Part shown: positions 35,671 to 43,670 of the stretch, piece by piece
How positions within the stretch are numbered: position 1 is the first letter of the stretch
Layout of the letters: every line of letters begins with the position of its first letter
Assembly: GCF_008974285.1 (NCBI RefSeq)
Contig: NZ_BKZV01000002.1
Location: 462,613 to 526,612, forward strand
Direction of reading: 5' to 3'
DNA length: 64,000 nt
Source: Thermogemmatispora aurantia
GTDB lineage: Bacteria > Chloroflexota > Ktedonobacteria > Ktedonobacterales > Ktedonobacteraceae
Program-made: the position numbers and the translations under genes
Notes under the pieces: model-generated
What the model saw: the letters and a program-made list of their open reading frames with translations, nothing else
Database searches by the model: none
Told to the model about the DNA's origin: nothing

Positions 35671-37182
35671 ATGTACATGAGGCCTCCGCTACTCTCGCAG
35701 CCGCTGAGCTGCCACCCATTGGCCCGGCCCCTAATCTGGCTCTCAGGTCGCTTCAGCCCGCTTCTTTCTTTCTGCCATGCAGAGCCGCTGTCATGGCTGG
35801 CCCGCGCCTGGCAAAGAGGCCAGTGCCGTTCTGCACAAGCGCAGTCGATAGCGCTAAGGTTGGCAGGCGAGATGGCTTGCTCGCAGTCGGAGGCATCTTC
35901 GGCTCCTGCGCCTCGCCCTCTCGATAACCCGCCAGTGCCGACCGATGCGGCCCCTGCCGGCGACCGCGGGCAGACAGGTCCACCGCCTGTCTCCTCTCTA
36001 AGAGGGACCTACCGGAAGCGAAGGCCACCCCTTGGACGCTGGGCAGCTCAGGCTCTGCTGACTGTGCTGATGCTGCTTGGTCTCCTGCTCTCGCTCACGC
36101 CCTGGGGCCGGGCCAGCCTGCGAACAGGGCTACTGCTCCCGGCTCTGCTGAGCGTTTCTCAAGGACCCGCTTTCAGGCTCTTCGGCGAGCCGATCCGCTT
36201 TACTCGTACGACGCTCTCTTCTGCTGCCACTGGTCTGGTATATCTAGATCTTTATGCCCCCACTGACTCCGCTCCCCTGGTCCCAGGGCGCCGTCAGGCC
36301 GTGGTGGTCATTGCCGGCCTGGGGGATAATCGCGCCGATGCTCAGCTGGTGAACTTTGCACGTTCGCTGGCGAGCGATGGGATGGTGGTGGCCATCGTTG
36401 GAACCCCAGCCCTCTTTGATTTCGTGCTGCGTCGGGCGGATAGTGCCGCGGTGGTGCAGGTCTTTGAGCTGCTGGCCCAGCGTCGCGATGTCGACCCTTC
36501 ACGAATTGGCCTGGTGGGCTTCAGCGCTGGCAATGCTCTCGCCTGCTTTGCAGCTGCCGATCCGCGCATCCGCCATCAGGTGGCGTTCGTACTCTCCTTC
36601 GGTGGCTTTTTTGAGGCTACAACGCTGTTACAGGCCATCGCTACTCATCAGTTACAGGTTGATGGACACACCCAGACCTGGATTCCTTACTATGTGCCGC
36701 TCCAGGCGCTGGCCCACACGCTGGGTACTATCCTCCCTTCCCGCGAAGCGGCTCTTTTGCGCGCCGCTTTCGCCCAGAACGGCAGGCCGTTGACGAGGGC
36801 GGAGTTGAACCAGCTTTCTCCCAGTACACGCGCGGCTTACCATCTGCTGGCCGGCGACCAGCCCGGGCAGGTGGCAGCTAATCTGGCAGCTCTGTCTCCT
36901 CAGATGCGCGCGTTGCTGGCACAACTCTCGCCAGCGAGCGCGGTGACCGAGATTGCAGCCCCTATCTTCTTGCTACATGACCGCAGCGACGCCTATGTTC
37001 CGTTTACGGAGACACTGGCGTTCGCGGCTGCCCTCCAGCGCCTGCACCATCCTTACGATCTGGCCGAGTTTGGCATTTTTCAACACGTTGAGGTACGGAG
37101 CGGACTCAGTCCGCTGCAAGTGCTCGGCGATAGCAGCCGCCTGGCAGCTATTATCTGGAAGATTATGCTCGTTGGCTCTTGA
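35671..37182 (+). CDS. Membrane-anchored alpha/beta hydrolase (dienelactone-hydrolase-like)
   Basis: 503 residues from the ATG at 35671, which has GGGAGG six bases upstream; later starts such as 35677 and 35872 are possible. A long variable N-terminal region (about 1-115) is followed by one transmembrane segment ('WAAQALLTVLMLLGLLLSLTPWG'). The hydrolase domain then runs to the end, with a strand 'RRQAVVVIAGLGDNRADAQLVNFARSLASDGMVV', nucleophile elbow 'IGLVGFSAGNALACFAAAD' (G-F-S-A-G), acid 'IFLLHDRSDAYVPF' and His 'FGIFQHVEVRSG'. All triad residues are in place. The catalytic domain would lie outside the membrane. A small membrane protein follows after 27 bases. Substrate unknown. Confidence 0.75.
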   Translation: MYMRPPLLSQPLSCHPLARPLIWLSGRFSPLLSFCHAEPLSWLARAWQRGQCRSAQAQSIALRLAGEMACSQSEASSAPAPRPLDNPPVPTDAAPAGDRGQTGPPPVSSLRGTYRKRRPPLGRWAAQALLTVLMLLGLLLSLTPWGRASLRTGLLLPALLSVSQGPAFRLFGEPIRFTRTTLSSAATGLVYLDLYAPTDSAPLVPGRRQAVVVIAGLGDNRADAQLVNFARSLASDGMVVAIVGTPALFDFVLRRADSAAVVQVFELLAQRRDVDPSRIGLVGFSAGNALACFAAADPRIRHQVAFVLSFGGFFEATTLLQAIATHQLQVDGHTQTWIPYYVPLQALAHTLGTILPSREAALLRAAFAQNGRPLTRAELNQLSPSTRAAYHLLAGDQPGQVAANLAALSPQMRALLAQLSPASAVTEIAAPIFLLHDRSDAYVPFTETLAFAAALQRLHHPYDLAEFGIFQHVEVRSGLSPLQVLGDSSRLAAIIWKIMLVGS

Positions 37183-37209
37183 GCGGCTGACAAGCAAGGG
37201 AGGTCTGCG

Positions 37210-37521
37210 ATGACGCTTTCGCTGGCACTGGCTTTGACTGGCCTCTGGCTCCTGATCGGCCTGTTCTGCGGCCTCCTGGGCGGCGCGGCTCACCCGCGTT
37301 GGCGCCAGGCAGGCTGGCGCGCCTGGCTTCTGCTTCTGGGATTGGCAATGGCGGGAGCAGTGCTTTCAGCCTGGCCAGCGGTCTGGCTGCTGGGAAAGCT
37401 GGCGGCTGGCGCGCTGGCCCTCGGCTGTGCGGCTCTGGTAACGCTGGCAGTGCCGCCTTGCTTAGCAACTCGCTTGACGGCTGCCGCTCCTCCCCAACAA
37501 GGAGATGGGCCGGCTGGTTAG
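37210..37521 (+). CDS. Small three-helix membrane protein
   Basis: 103 residues with three hydrophobic segments (about 3-25, 36-60, 65-88) separated by short basic loops ('AAHPRWRQAGWRAW'). Start ATG at 37210 follows GGGAGG. It starts 27 bases after the hydrolase gene and probably belongs to the same transcript. No family recognised. Confidence 0.6.
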   Translation: MTLSLALALTGLWLLIGLFCGLLGGAAHPRWRQAGWRAWLLLLGLAMAGAVLSAWPAVWLLGKLAAGALALGCAALVTLAVPPCLATRLTAAAPPQQGDGPAG

Positions 37522-37800
37522 AGATGGAGGGAGCGGGCGACGAGAAGCCCTGTCCGGCGCTCCCCTCCTGCCAGGTCGCCCGCTCAGCTCGTCTTCTCTT
37601 TCTTCCGCGCGCTCCCCAAAACGGTTACATGGCCCCTATCCTTCTCCTCTCCGCTCTCACCGCAGTTACAAGACGCGGCTGCTGGCGGGCAGCCACAAGG
37701 TTCAGCTCCTCCACCCACCGAATGGATGCGCTATAATAGCCTGCAGCGATAAGGCTCTCGCCTGGGCAAAGAGAGCGAGAGCTGCGGCGGAAGAGAAGGA

Positions 37801-38511
37801 GTGATCAGGAGCGTGACTGAAACTGCAGAGAGCAAGGCCGCCCGGCCTTTCCAGGCTGTGCTTTTTGATTGGGATGGGACCATTGCCGATTCGACCCGCG
37901 GTATGATGGCAGCTATGCAGTTTGCCTATAAGCAACATACAGGGCGCATCTTTCCGCGGAACATGGAGGAATTCCGCCAGCTTTCGCCGCTGCGTCTGGC
38001 TGAAAGTACGGCGCGCTACGCTGGCCCCCATGCTGAAGAGGTGGCTGCCTCTTACCTCTGGTATTACACTCACGAAGGCTATCGCTCGACCTGCCTCTAT
38101 CCCGGGGTGCGCGAGCTGCTGGAAGAATTGCGCCGCCGTGGCTATCCGTTAGTAGTGGTAACTAATACCGGGCCAGAGCGCCTCTCGACCGATCTGCGCC
38201 ATCTGGAGCTGAGCGCGCTGCTGACGGTCACCGTGACCTCCCAGGATACCTCGGAGCGTAAGCCCCATCCCGCTCCGCTCTGGAAGGCGCGCGAGAAGCT
38301 GATTGCGGCTGGCCTGATCGCGGCTGAGACCCCAGCGGAGAGGCTGGCCTATGTGGGCGACCATCCTGGTGACATGGCCGCCGCTCACGCCGCAGGGATG
38401 GTGGCCATCGCCGCTTTCTGGGGAGGTATCTTCCCTCCAGAAAGTCTGCTCGCCGAGCGACCTGAGTATTGGGCCCATCAACCAGCGGAGCTGCTTACGC
38501 TCTTCCCATGA
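37801..38511 (+). CDS. HAD-superfamily phosphatase (Gph/PGP-like)
   Basis: 236 residues from a GTG at 37801 (a second GTG at 37813 is close). HAD motifs: I 'AVLFDWDGTIADSTRG' (nucleophile Asp and acid Asp), II 'VVVTNTGPERLS' (Thr), III Lys in 'TSERKPHPAPLWKARE', IV 'LAYVGDHPGDMAAAHAAGM' (two Asp). A helical cap (about 30-95) lies between motifs I and II, as in phosphoglycolate phosphatases and PpaX. The substrate is not determined. A TATAAT at 37732-37737 lies about 65 bases upstream. It is convergent with the ArsR-type regulator. Confidence 0.85.
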   Translation: MIRSVTETAESKAARPFQAVLFDWDGTIADSTRGMMAAMQFAYKQHTGRIFPRNMEEFRQLSPLRLAESTARYAGPHAEEVAASYLWYYTHEGYRSTCLYPGVRELLEELRRRGYPLVVVTNTGPERLSTDLRHLELSALLTVTVTSQDTSERKPHPAPLWKAREKLIAAGLIAAETPAERLAYVGDHPGDMAAAHAAGMVAIAAFWGGIFPPESLLAERPEYWAHQPAELLTLFP

Positions 38512-38561
38512 GCTGGCACTCACGCTGACGCGACGCGCCCAACGCCAACGGTCGCCTCGGT

Positions 38562-40001
38562 TCAGCTTTGGGCCTCTGCTGTAACCAGCCAGTAGCAGGT
38601 ACCGTCGCGCGTCCGCTCTAAGAAGCGATATTCACACAGCGCGCGACGCAGGGCTGCGCTATCGTTGATCGCGCTATGCTGGTCCAGAATGGCATTTACC
38701 TCTTGCTCGCTGTAGCGCCGCCCCGCTTCAAAGAAGGAGGCCAGATAGCTGAGGACAAGCTGCTTATCGCTCAGCTTGGCCGGCGGCCAGAGGCAGAGCC
38801 TCCCCTGCCGATCGAGGAAGCGACGCACATCGGGGGCATGCGATCCGCCACGATGCGCCTCTTCGTCAGTACTGCGCTGCCCCACTGGTAGGCTGACCAA
38901 CTCTTTCAGCGCGCGAGCGGTCCGCACAAAGTAAGGCGAACTGAGGCGATAGGCTTTCGCAGCCCCACTGGCGCGACTTTCGTAGAGAAAACCAAGCGAG
39001 ACCAGCTGTTTGAGGTGGCGCGAGACATTCGACTGGCTCAGGCCCAGAGCCGTAATCAGCTCCTGAGCAGTCAGTTCATCACGCTCGGCCAGCAGCTCGA
39101 TCAGGCGCAGGCGTGTCTCATCCGCCAGCGCCGCCAGCCGCGCGCGCAGCTCAGCCTGTCCAACGGAAGCAATGAGCAAAGCCACATCGTAGTTGGGCGG
39201 CTCGCTGAAGAAGAGATAGAGCGCTTCCTCATGCTCCCAGTAGCTAACGTGACGCCCCATATGCCAGGACGGTACCAGGACCAGCCGCTCCGCCCTGATA
39301 GCACGCTCCTCGATAGCCGTGGGTAGCTCACGCCCAGTGAGGGCCAGAAACAGATCAGCTGCTCCCTCTTCCTCTGCTGATTCTTGATAGTGACTGAATT
39401 GCTCTACCTGCCAGCGTAGGATGGGCTGTACCCGCCGCCACTCGGCCTCAAGGAGCTTCTGCCAGAGTGTACGGAGATGCTGCACGACCAGCTCTTGCAT
39501 GGCCGCCGGCTGATTGAGCCAGCGATGCGCTTCACGCAGCAAGGCAGGTTCAGCCACCGTGGTAGCACCGTCAGCATAGGCAGCACAGGCAAGGTAGGTC
39601 TCTGGTTCAGCGATTAGGCGTGCGGGCGACGGCACTGGTGCGGGTCCATCAGCATCTGTGGCAGACAGACGGCGCTCGCAACGTGTGCGCAGGTGCTGGA
39701 GCGCCCGATCACGTAGATTCTCTGGATCAACACCAGCCAGCTCCTCCAGGTACGTGGCAAAATCAGCGAATGAAGCTGCGGCTACCCCAGCTACGAGTAC
39801 ATCGCGTAACCCGCTAAAGATAAGTTTGTGCGTCTGCCGCTGCTCGGCAGTCAGGCGCTGAGCACTGCGCTCTACCCAGGCGTTGAGGCCGCGTAGCCGT
39901 CCGGCCTCGCAGAGAAGCGCCAGGCTGTTGAGAGCATTGTAGACAGGCGCCAGAGCGATCTCTCGCCGCACATCTGACCCCACTACCGGCTTGTGGTCCA
40001 C
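38562..40001 (-). CDS. ArsR-type HTH regulator with C-terminal DUF2087
   Basis: 479 residues. The start is GTG at 40001, with AAAGGAG nine bases upstream; a longer frame from a TTG at 40031 would translate the ribosome site itself. The N-terminal 280 residues are helical and not recognised. A winged HTH of the ArsR class follows (about 290-360): 'RLAALADETRLRLIELLAERDELTAQELITALGLSQSNVSRHLKQLVSLGFLYESR'. The C-terminal 75 residues match DUF2087, 'FLDRQGRLCLWPPAKLSDKQLVLSYLASFFEAGRRYSEQEVNAIL'. No metal-binding Cys cluster is evident in the HTH. The promoter overlaps a palindrome, suggesting autoregulation. Ligand unknown. Confidence 0.82.
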   Translation of the reverse strand: MDHKPVVGSDVRREIALAPVYNALNSLALLCEAGRLRGLNAWVERSAQRLTAEQRQTHKLIFSGLRDVLVAGVAAASFADFATYLEELAGVDPENLRDRALQHLRTRCERRLSATDADGPAPVPSPARLIAEPETYLACAAYADGATTVAEPALLREAHRWLNQPAAMQELVVQHLRTLWQKLLEAEWRRVQPILRWQVEQFSHYQESAEEEGAADLFLALTGRELPTAIEERAIRAERLVLVPSWHMGRHVSYWEHEEALYLFFSEPPNYDVALLIASVGQAELRARLAALADETRLRLIELLAERDELTAQELITALGLSQSNVSRHLKQLVSLGFLYESRASGAAKAYRLSSPYFVRTARALKELVSLPVGQRSTDEEAHRGGSHAPDVRRFLDRQGRLCLWPPAKLSDKQLVLSYLASFFEAGRRYSEQEVNAILDQHSAINDSAALRRALCEYRFLERTRDGTCYWLVTAEAQS

Positions 40002-40042
40002 AGGTGAGTTTCTCCTTTCATTTCTATGCAACTATGCGCATA

Positions 40043-40082
40043 ATTCTCTTTAGAGAATAACATTACATAGATGAGAAAGCAA
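40043..40082 (-). promoter_or_regulatory. Promoter and palindromic operator of the ArsR/DUF2087 gene
   Basis: Minus-strand -35 TTGCTT (40077-40082), 17-base spacer, -10 TATTCT (40054-40059). The -10 lies inside ATTCTCT-TT-AGAGAAT (40043-40058), a 7-bp-arm palindrome. A repressor bound there would block the polymerase. Confidence 0.6.
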
Positions 40083-40106
40083 GCCTCCCTGCAGTGAAAC
40101 TGAATG

Positions 40107-40148
40107 AGAACAAAAAGCGGGGAGAACTAGAAGTGCGTTCTCCCCGCT
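40107..40148 (-). terminator. Intrinsic terminator of the comA-like gene
   Basis: AGCGGGGAGAAC (40116-40127) and GTTCTCCCCGCT (40137-40148) form a perfect 12-bp stem with a nine-base loop, followed on the minus strand by TTTTGTTC. It lies 20 bases past the stop of the ComA-like gene. Confidence 0.85.
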
Positions 40149-40168
40149 GGCTAGAGGCAGGCGTTGAA

Positions 40169-40999
40169 TCAGGATTGCTCGCCTTTGTAGGTGAGGATGC
40201 GGCCCCAGACGCTCTTCGTGCCCCAGATACCTGCGCGCAGGCACTCCAGCTGTACGATCTGGCTGTGATCGACGAAGAGATTGACCTCGGGACCGTAGTT
40301 CTTGATGTACCAGGTAAAGACCTCGGGGTCGGCGGCCTCGAACATGACTTTTTCCAGGCCAAGTTCGGCGATGATCCTGGCCACCGCATCGGTACGCCAG
40401 GTCTTGACATTCTCCGTGATTCCTTCGGACTCGATCATGATCATGTAGGCGCCGGCCTCCAGGAAGCGCCTGGCCTGAGCAATGGCCCAGCCCACATCGC
40501 GCGTCCCCTCGGCCTCCAACTCCTCAACGCTGGTCGCGCCGCCTGCACCGAACTGAATACCCACTTCGGGCTTGGCTTTCAGACCCTCCTTCTGCACCTT
40601 CTCCACCAGGCGCAGCCAGTCATCGATAGGGATCGTAATAAAGCCGCTGGAGATCTCGATAATGTCGAAGCCCAGATCGCGGCACTCCTTCACATAGCGA
40701 TCAACCGCCTGCGCCCCTTGAGTGAGGACATACTCGATGAAACCGCCGGTCGAGACCAGCACATTGTAGCGGTGGGCGGTCTCGTTCAGCTCGCGTACGG
40801 CTTTGGGCGGCATCAGCGTGAAAGAGCCGCCAGCGTACTTGAGCGAGTCAACGTATTCACCCATCGTCTCCAGCACGTCCTCCAGGTAGCGCTTCCCCAT
40901 CGCCGTGTAGTAGGGGCCGCGAATCTCGGTAATACCACGTGTTCGCGGCTTGCTCTGCCGCTCATTCATGCGTAGGAAGGTAAAGCCACGCTCTGCCAT
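40169..40999 (-). CDS. Phosphosulfolactate synthase (ComA-like)
   Basis: 276 residues. ComA adds sulfite to phosphoenolpyruvate to give (2R)-phospho-3-sulfolactate, the first step of coenzyme M synthesis in methanogens; related proteins occur in bacteria and as plant HSA32. TIM-barrel motifs seen: 'RGITEIRGPYYTAMGKRYLEDVLETMGEYVDSLKYAGGSF', 'VLVSTGGFIEYVLTQG', 'CRDLGFDIIEISSGFITIP', 'KAKPEVGIQFGAGGAT', 'EAGAYMIMIESEGITENV', and 'VMFEAADPEVFTWYIKNYGPEVNLFVDHSQIVQLECLRAGIWG'. The catalytic Lys and Glu regions are present. It follows the PrpD-like gene by 130 bases and ends in a strong terminator. Whether it makes sulfolactate here is inference. Confidence 0.88.
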   Translation of the reverse strand: MAERGFTFLRMNERQSKPRTRGITEIRGPYYTAMGKRYLEDVLETMGEYVDSLKYAGGSFTLMPPKAVRELNETAHRYNVLVSTGGFIEYVLTQGAQAVDRYVKECRDLGFDIIEISSGFITIPIDDWLRLVEKVQKEGLKAKPEVGIQFGAGGATSVEELEAEGTRDVGWAIAQARRFLEAGAYMIMIESEGITENVKTWRTDAVARIIAELGLEKVMFEAADPEVFTWYIKNYGPEVNLFVDHSQIVQLECLRAGIWGTKSVWGRILTYKGEQS

Positions 41000-41129
41000 T
41001 GTCTCCCTCCTTGTCTGATCGTTCGCTTACTATCTCTCGCCAGGTTCACTGGCCGAACTGGCAGGCCGCAGGACCCACGCGCGCCGCTCTGCCGCTCGGG
41101 GGCTGCGACCCGCCCACCTCCCTCTTGCG

Positions 41130-42518
41130 CTAGAGGGCAGGCCCGCCAGCGGCTGGCAGGCGCACCTGGGCCAGCAAGGCCGTGAGCTGGCGCACCGGCA
41201 CCTCATCCAGATGTTGCACTGTCTCGGCGATGGCGCGCCGCAGCTCGCCGTCAGTGTAGGGAGCTGTCAGGCTCTCGAACTTCTCTAGTGCCTGCTCCCA
41301 GCTCAGCGGGCGGCTATAGAAGCCAGGATAGTCGGCAATCTCCAGATCATAGCGCCGCCCATCGGTCAGCAGGACACGGATGCGACAGGGCATCTCGACA
41401 GGGAAGCGGGCACTGAGATCGTCGGCAGGCCGCACCTCGACCTTGCGCAGCAGGGCCTGTACATCGCTGGCCACGATGCGCTCGGGCCGATATTGTTCGG
41501 GGGTCACTTTGCCATCGAGCAGGGCTACTGCCACCATGTAGTGGAGACTATGATCAGCCTCCTCCTTGGTGCGCACAATGCGCTTATCTCCCTCTTCCCC
41601 CCCACCGATAATATGGTAGGCGACATCGAAGGTATCAATCTCAATACGCTCAATCTGATCTGCTCGTAGCTGGTGCTGCTCTCGCAGCTGCAGAATGCCC
41701 TCCAGAGTCGGCTGAGAGTGGAATTCAGCGTTGTACTTTTTGATGCTGGTGCGCCGAACAATCTCCAGATTCTCGCGTGACCAGTCGATGGTAAAGCGTC
41801 CGGCGATGCTCTCCATAAAGCCCTTATTGCCCTCGAAGACTTCGATCGGCCCGGTCATGCCGCGCATGGCCAGGAAGGTGGCATGAGTACCAGCGTGGGC
41901 CACCGCCGGGTAGGCCATCCCTTTCCAGTGGGAGATGCTGCCTGTGCGGGTGACGCGCAGGGCGTTATAGGCAGTACCGCTGATGGCGATGGCGTTAGCT
42001 GTGCGCTGTGCATCCAGGCCCAGAGCGCGCGAGACGCCAGCCGCCACTGCGTACGTGCCCTCAACGGTATGGTCAAAGCCCCTGGCCCGTACCGGAGCCA
42101 CCTCCGATAGCCGGCACTGCACCTGATAGGCCACGGCCAGGGCAGTCAAGAGCTCCTTGCCGTTGCGATCAGCATATTCGCTGGCCGCCAGGACAGCGCC
42201 CAGATTATCGCTGGGATGGCAGCTCTCCCCTTTAGCAATGAAGGTATCGTTATAGTCGAGATAGCGCACCAGAGCAGAGTTGTAGAAAGCCGCTCGGTCT
42301 GGCGCCGTTTGACCTCCAGCAATCAAGGTCGACAGTGGATTGCCCCCAAAGTCTTTGATCTGCTCACGCAAAATAGCCAGAGGCCGCCCCTCTAAGGCGC
42401 CAATGGCACACCCCAGCGAATCGAGCACGCGAATCTTTAACTCACGGCGCGCCTCTGCCGAGAGATCCTCATAGCTGCTGCGTACCACAAAGTTTGCTAG
42501 CTCTTCAACGAGCGTCAT
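41130..42518 (-). CDS. MmgE/PrpD family protein (2-methylcitrate dehydratase-like)
   Basis: 462 residues. The ATG at 42518 has AAGGAGGT upstream on the minus strand; the longer frame to 42539 would include that ribosome site. Family motifs: 'RVLDSLGCAIGAL', 'AAFYNSALVRYLDYNDTFIAKGESCHPSDNLGAVLAASEYAD' (conserved D-Y-N-D and H-P), 'SRALGLDAQRTANAIAISGTAYNALRVTRTGSISHWKGMAYPAVAHAGTHATFLA', 'KKYNAEFHSQPTLEG'. MmgE/PrpD enzymes are dehydratases of 2-methylcitrate or related acids, with other known substrates (cis-aconitate, iminodisuccinate). The full propionate set (prpB/C) is absent here. It lies between the IclR regulator and the ComA-like gene on one strand. Confidence 0.9.
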   Translation of the reverse strand: MTLVEELANFVVRSSYEDLSAEARRELKIRVLDSLGCAIGALEGRPLAILREQIKDFGGNPLSTLIAGGQTAPDRAAFYNSALVRYLDYNDTFIAKGESCHPSDNLGAVLAASEYADRNGKELLTALAVAYQVQCRLSEVAPVRARGFDHTVEGTYAVAAGVSRALGLDAQRTANAIAISGTAYNALRVTRTGSISHWKGMAYPAVAHAGTHATFLAMRGMTGPIEVFEGNKGFMESIAGRFTIDWSRENLEIVRRTSIKKYNAEFHSQPTLEGILQLREQHQLRADQIERIEIDTFDVAYHIIGGGEEGDKRIVRTKEEADHSLHYMVAVALLDGKVTPEQYRPERIVASDVQALLRKVEVRPADDLSARFPVEMPCRIRVLLTDGRRYDLEIADYPGFYSRPLSWEQALEKFESLTAPYTDGELRRAIAETVQHLDEVPVRQLTALLAQVRLPAAGGPAL

Positions 42519-42589
42519 GATTGCTGACCTCCTTCCCAATGCCAGTACTCCCGAGAGGAGTGGCTGGTTTCACATGCGCCTTCATTTGC

Positions 42590-43468
42590 TCAAGGCATGG
42601 GCGGCTCAGCGCCGACACCGTCGTGGCGCTGATGGCGCTGTTCTTGCCGCTCTGAGCCTGCCGCGCCGGTAAGGCTGGCGGCACTGGCGATATGACCCAT
42701 GTCGTAGGAGGCACGGCGCGCGGCCTCACAGACCAGGGGGATAGCTCGCGCCCGTTGCTCCGGCCCAAGACGAGCAGCGGGCGCCACGAGCGTGAGAGCT
42801 GCCGCTATCCGGCCCCTGCTATCAAAGATGGGCGCGGCTAGGCCCGCTACTCCAGCAACCCGCTCGCCTTCACTGTAGGCCCATCCCTGACGCCGCACCC
42901 TCTCCAGCTCGGCCAAAAAGCTCCCTTCATCCCAATCCCGTCCTCCAGCCACCTGCTCGCTGTCAAAGCGCTCACGGCTGGCCCGGGCCAGAGCCAGGCG
43001 CTCTTCGCCCGAGAGCCAGGCCAGTAAGACCTTGCCAGCAGCGCCTCGATGCAGCGGAAGCGGGGCCCCGATCTCGGCAAAGGGACGCAAATTGTGGGGG
43101 CTGCGCACGACCTCGATGACAACCCTGGTCTCGTGCTGGCGAATGTGCAGCTCGGCGTTTTCTCCCGTCTGGCCGTTGAGCCAGGTGAGATGAGGCAGAG
43201 CCTGCCTGCGTACGTCAATGCTCTCGGCTACCAGCAAACCAAGACGCAGGAGGGTCAGCCCTAAACGAAAGCGCGAGCCTTCTTTCATCAGCAGCCCATG
43301 CTCAGCAAGAGCCTGAGCCAGCCGATAGACTGTCGGGAGCGGTAGCCCGGTCCTCTCGGCAATTTCCTGGGGCAGAAGAGCACTCTCCCCCCGCGGGAAG
43401 GCCTCGAGAATGGCCATCGCCTTGTCCAGGACTCCCACCCGCGTCGCACGCGCCTCCTCCGAGGGCAT
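42590..43468 (-). CDS. IclR family transcriptional regulator
   Basis: 292 residues from the ATG at 43468, eight bases after AAAGGAGGCG; a start at 43492 falls inside the operator. N-terminal winged HTH (about 10-75): 'VLDKAMAILEAFPRGESALLPQEIAERTGLPLPTVYRLAQALAEHGLLMKEG'. C-terminal effector domain (about 90-260): 'ENAELHIRQHETRVVIEVVRSPHNLRPFAEIGAPLPLHRGAAGKVLLAWLSG', 'GWAYSEGERVAGVAGLAAPIFDSRGRIAAALTLVAPAARL', typical. It probably governs its own gene and the prpD- and comA-like genes downstream. The small molecule is unknown. Confidence 0.93.
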   Translation of the reverse strand: MPSEEARATRVGVLDKAMAILEAFPRGESALLPQEIAERTGLPLPTVYRLAQALAEHGLLMKEGSRFRLGLTLLRLGLLVAESIDVRRQALPHLTWLNGQTGENAELHIRQHETRVVIEVVRSPHNLRPFAEIGAPLPLHRGAAGKVLLAWLSGEERLALARASRERFDSEQVAGGRDWDEGSFLAELERVRRQGWAYSEGERVAGVAGLAAPIFDSRGRIAAALTLVAPAARLGPEQRARAIPLVCEAARRASYDMGHIASAASLTGAAGSERQEQRHQRHDGVGAEPPMP

Positions 43469-43484
43469 TACTTCAGCGCCTCCT

Positions 43485-43552
43485 TTCCACATAGTGGAAT
43501 ATCATCCACATAATGGACACCTTAGTATAGCACAGGAGGGCTGGCCTGTCAA
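43485..43552 (-). promoter_or_regulatory. Consensus promoter and double palindromic operator of the iclR operon
   Basis: Minus-strand -35 TTGACA (43547-43552), 17-base spacer, -10 TATACT (43524-43529). Downstream are two similar palindromes: TTCCAC-ATA-GTGGAA (43485-43499, perfect) and TCCAC-ATA-ATGGA (43505-43517, one mismatch), 19 bases centre to centre, so on nearly the same DNA face. This fits an IclR dimer-of-dimers site controlling its own operon. Confidence 0.75.
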
Positions 43553-43598
43553 ATGGGCCGCTGCCACCGACCCTGTCTCGACGCCAGCGTCGCCCCTT

Positions 43599-43607
43599 TG
43601 CTATAAT
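43599..43607 (+). promoter_or_regulatory. Extended -10 promoter element
   Basis: TGCTATAAT about 65 bases before the ATG at 43671; no clear -35. Identical to the element at 1876-1884. Confidence 0.5.
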
Positions 43608-43670
43608 GAGGGCCGGTGAGGGCAGACCTGAGAGGTACTATCGCCCGCGAGCAGCAGAAGGAGCGTATTG

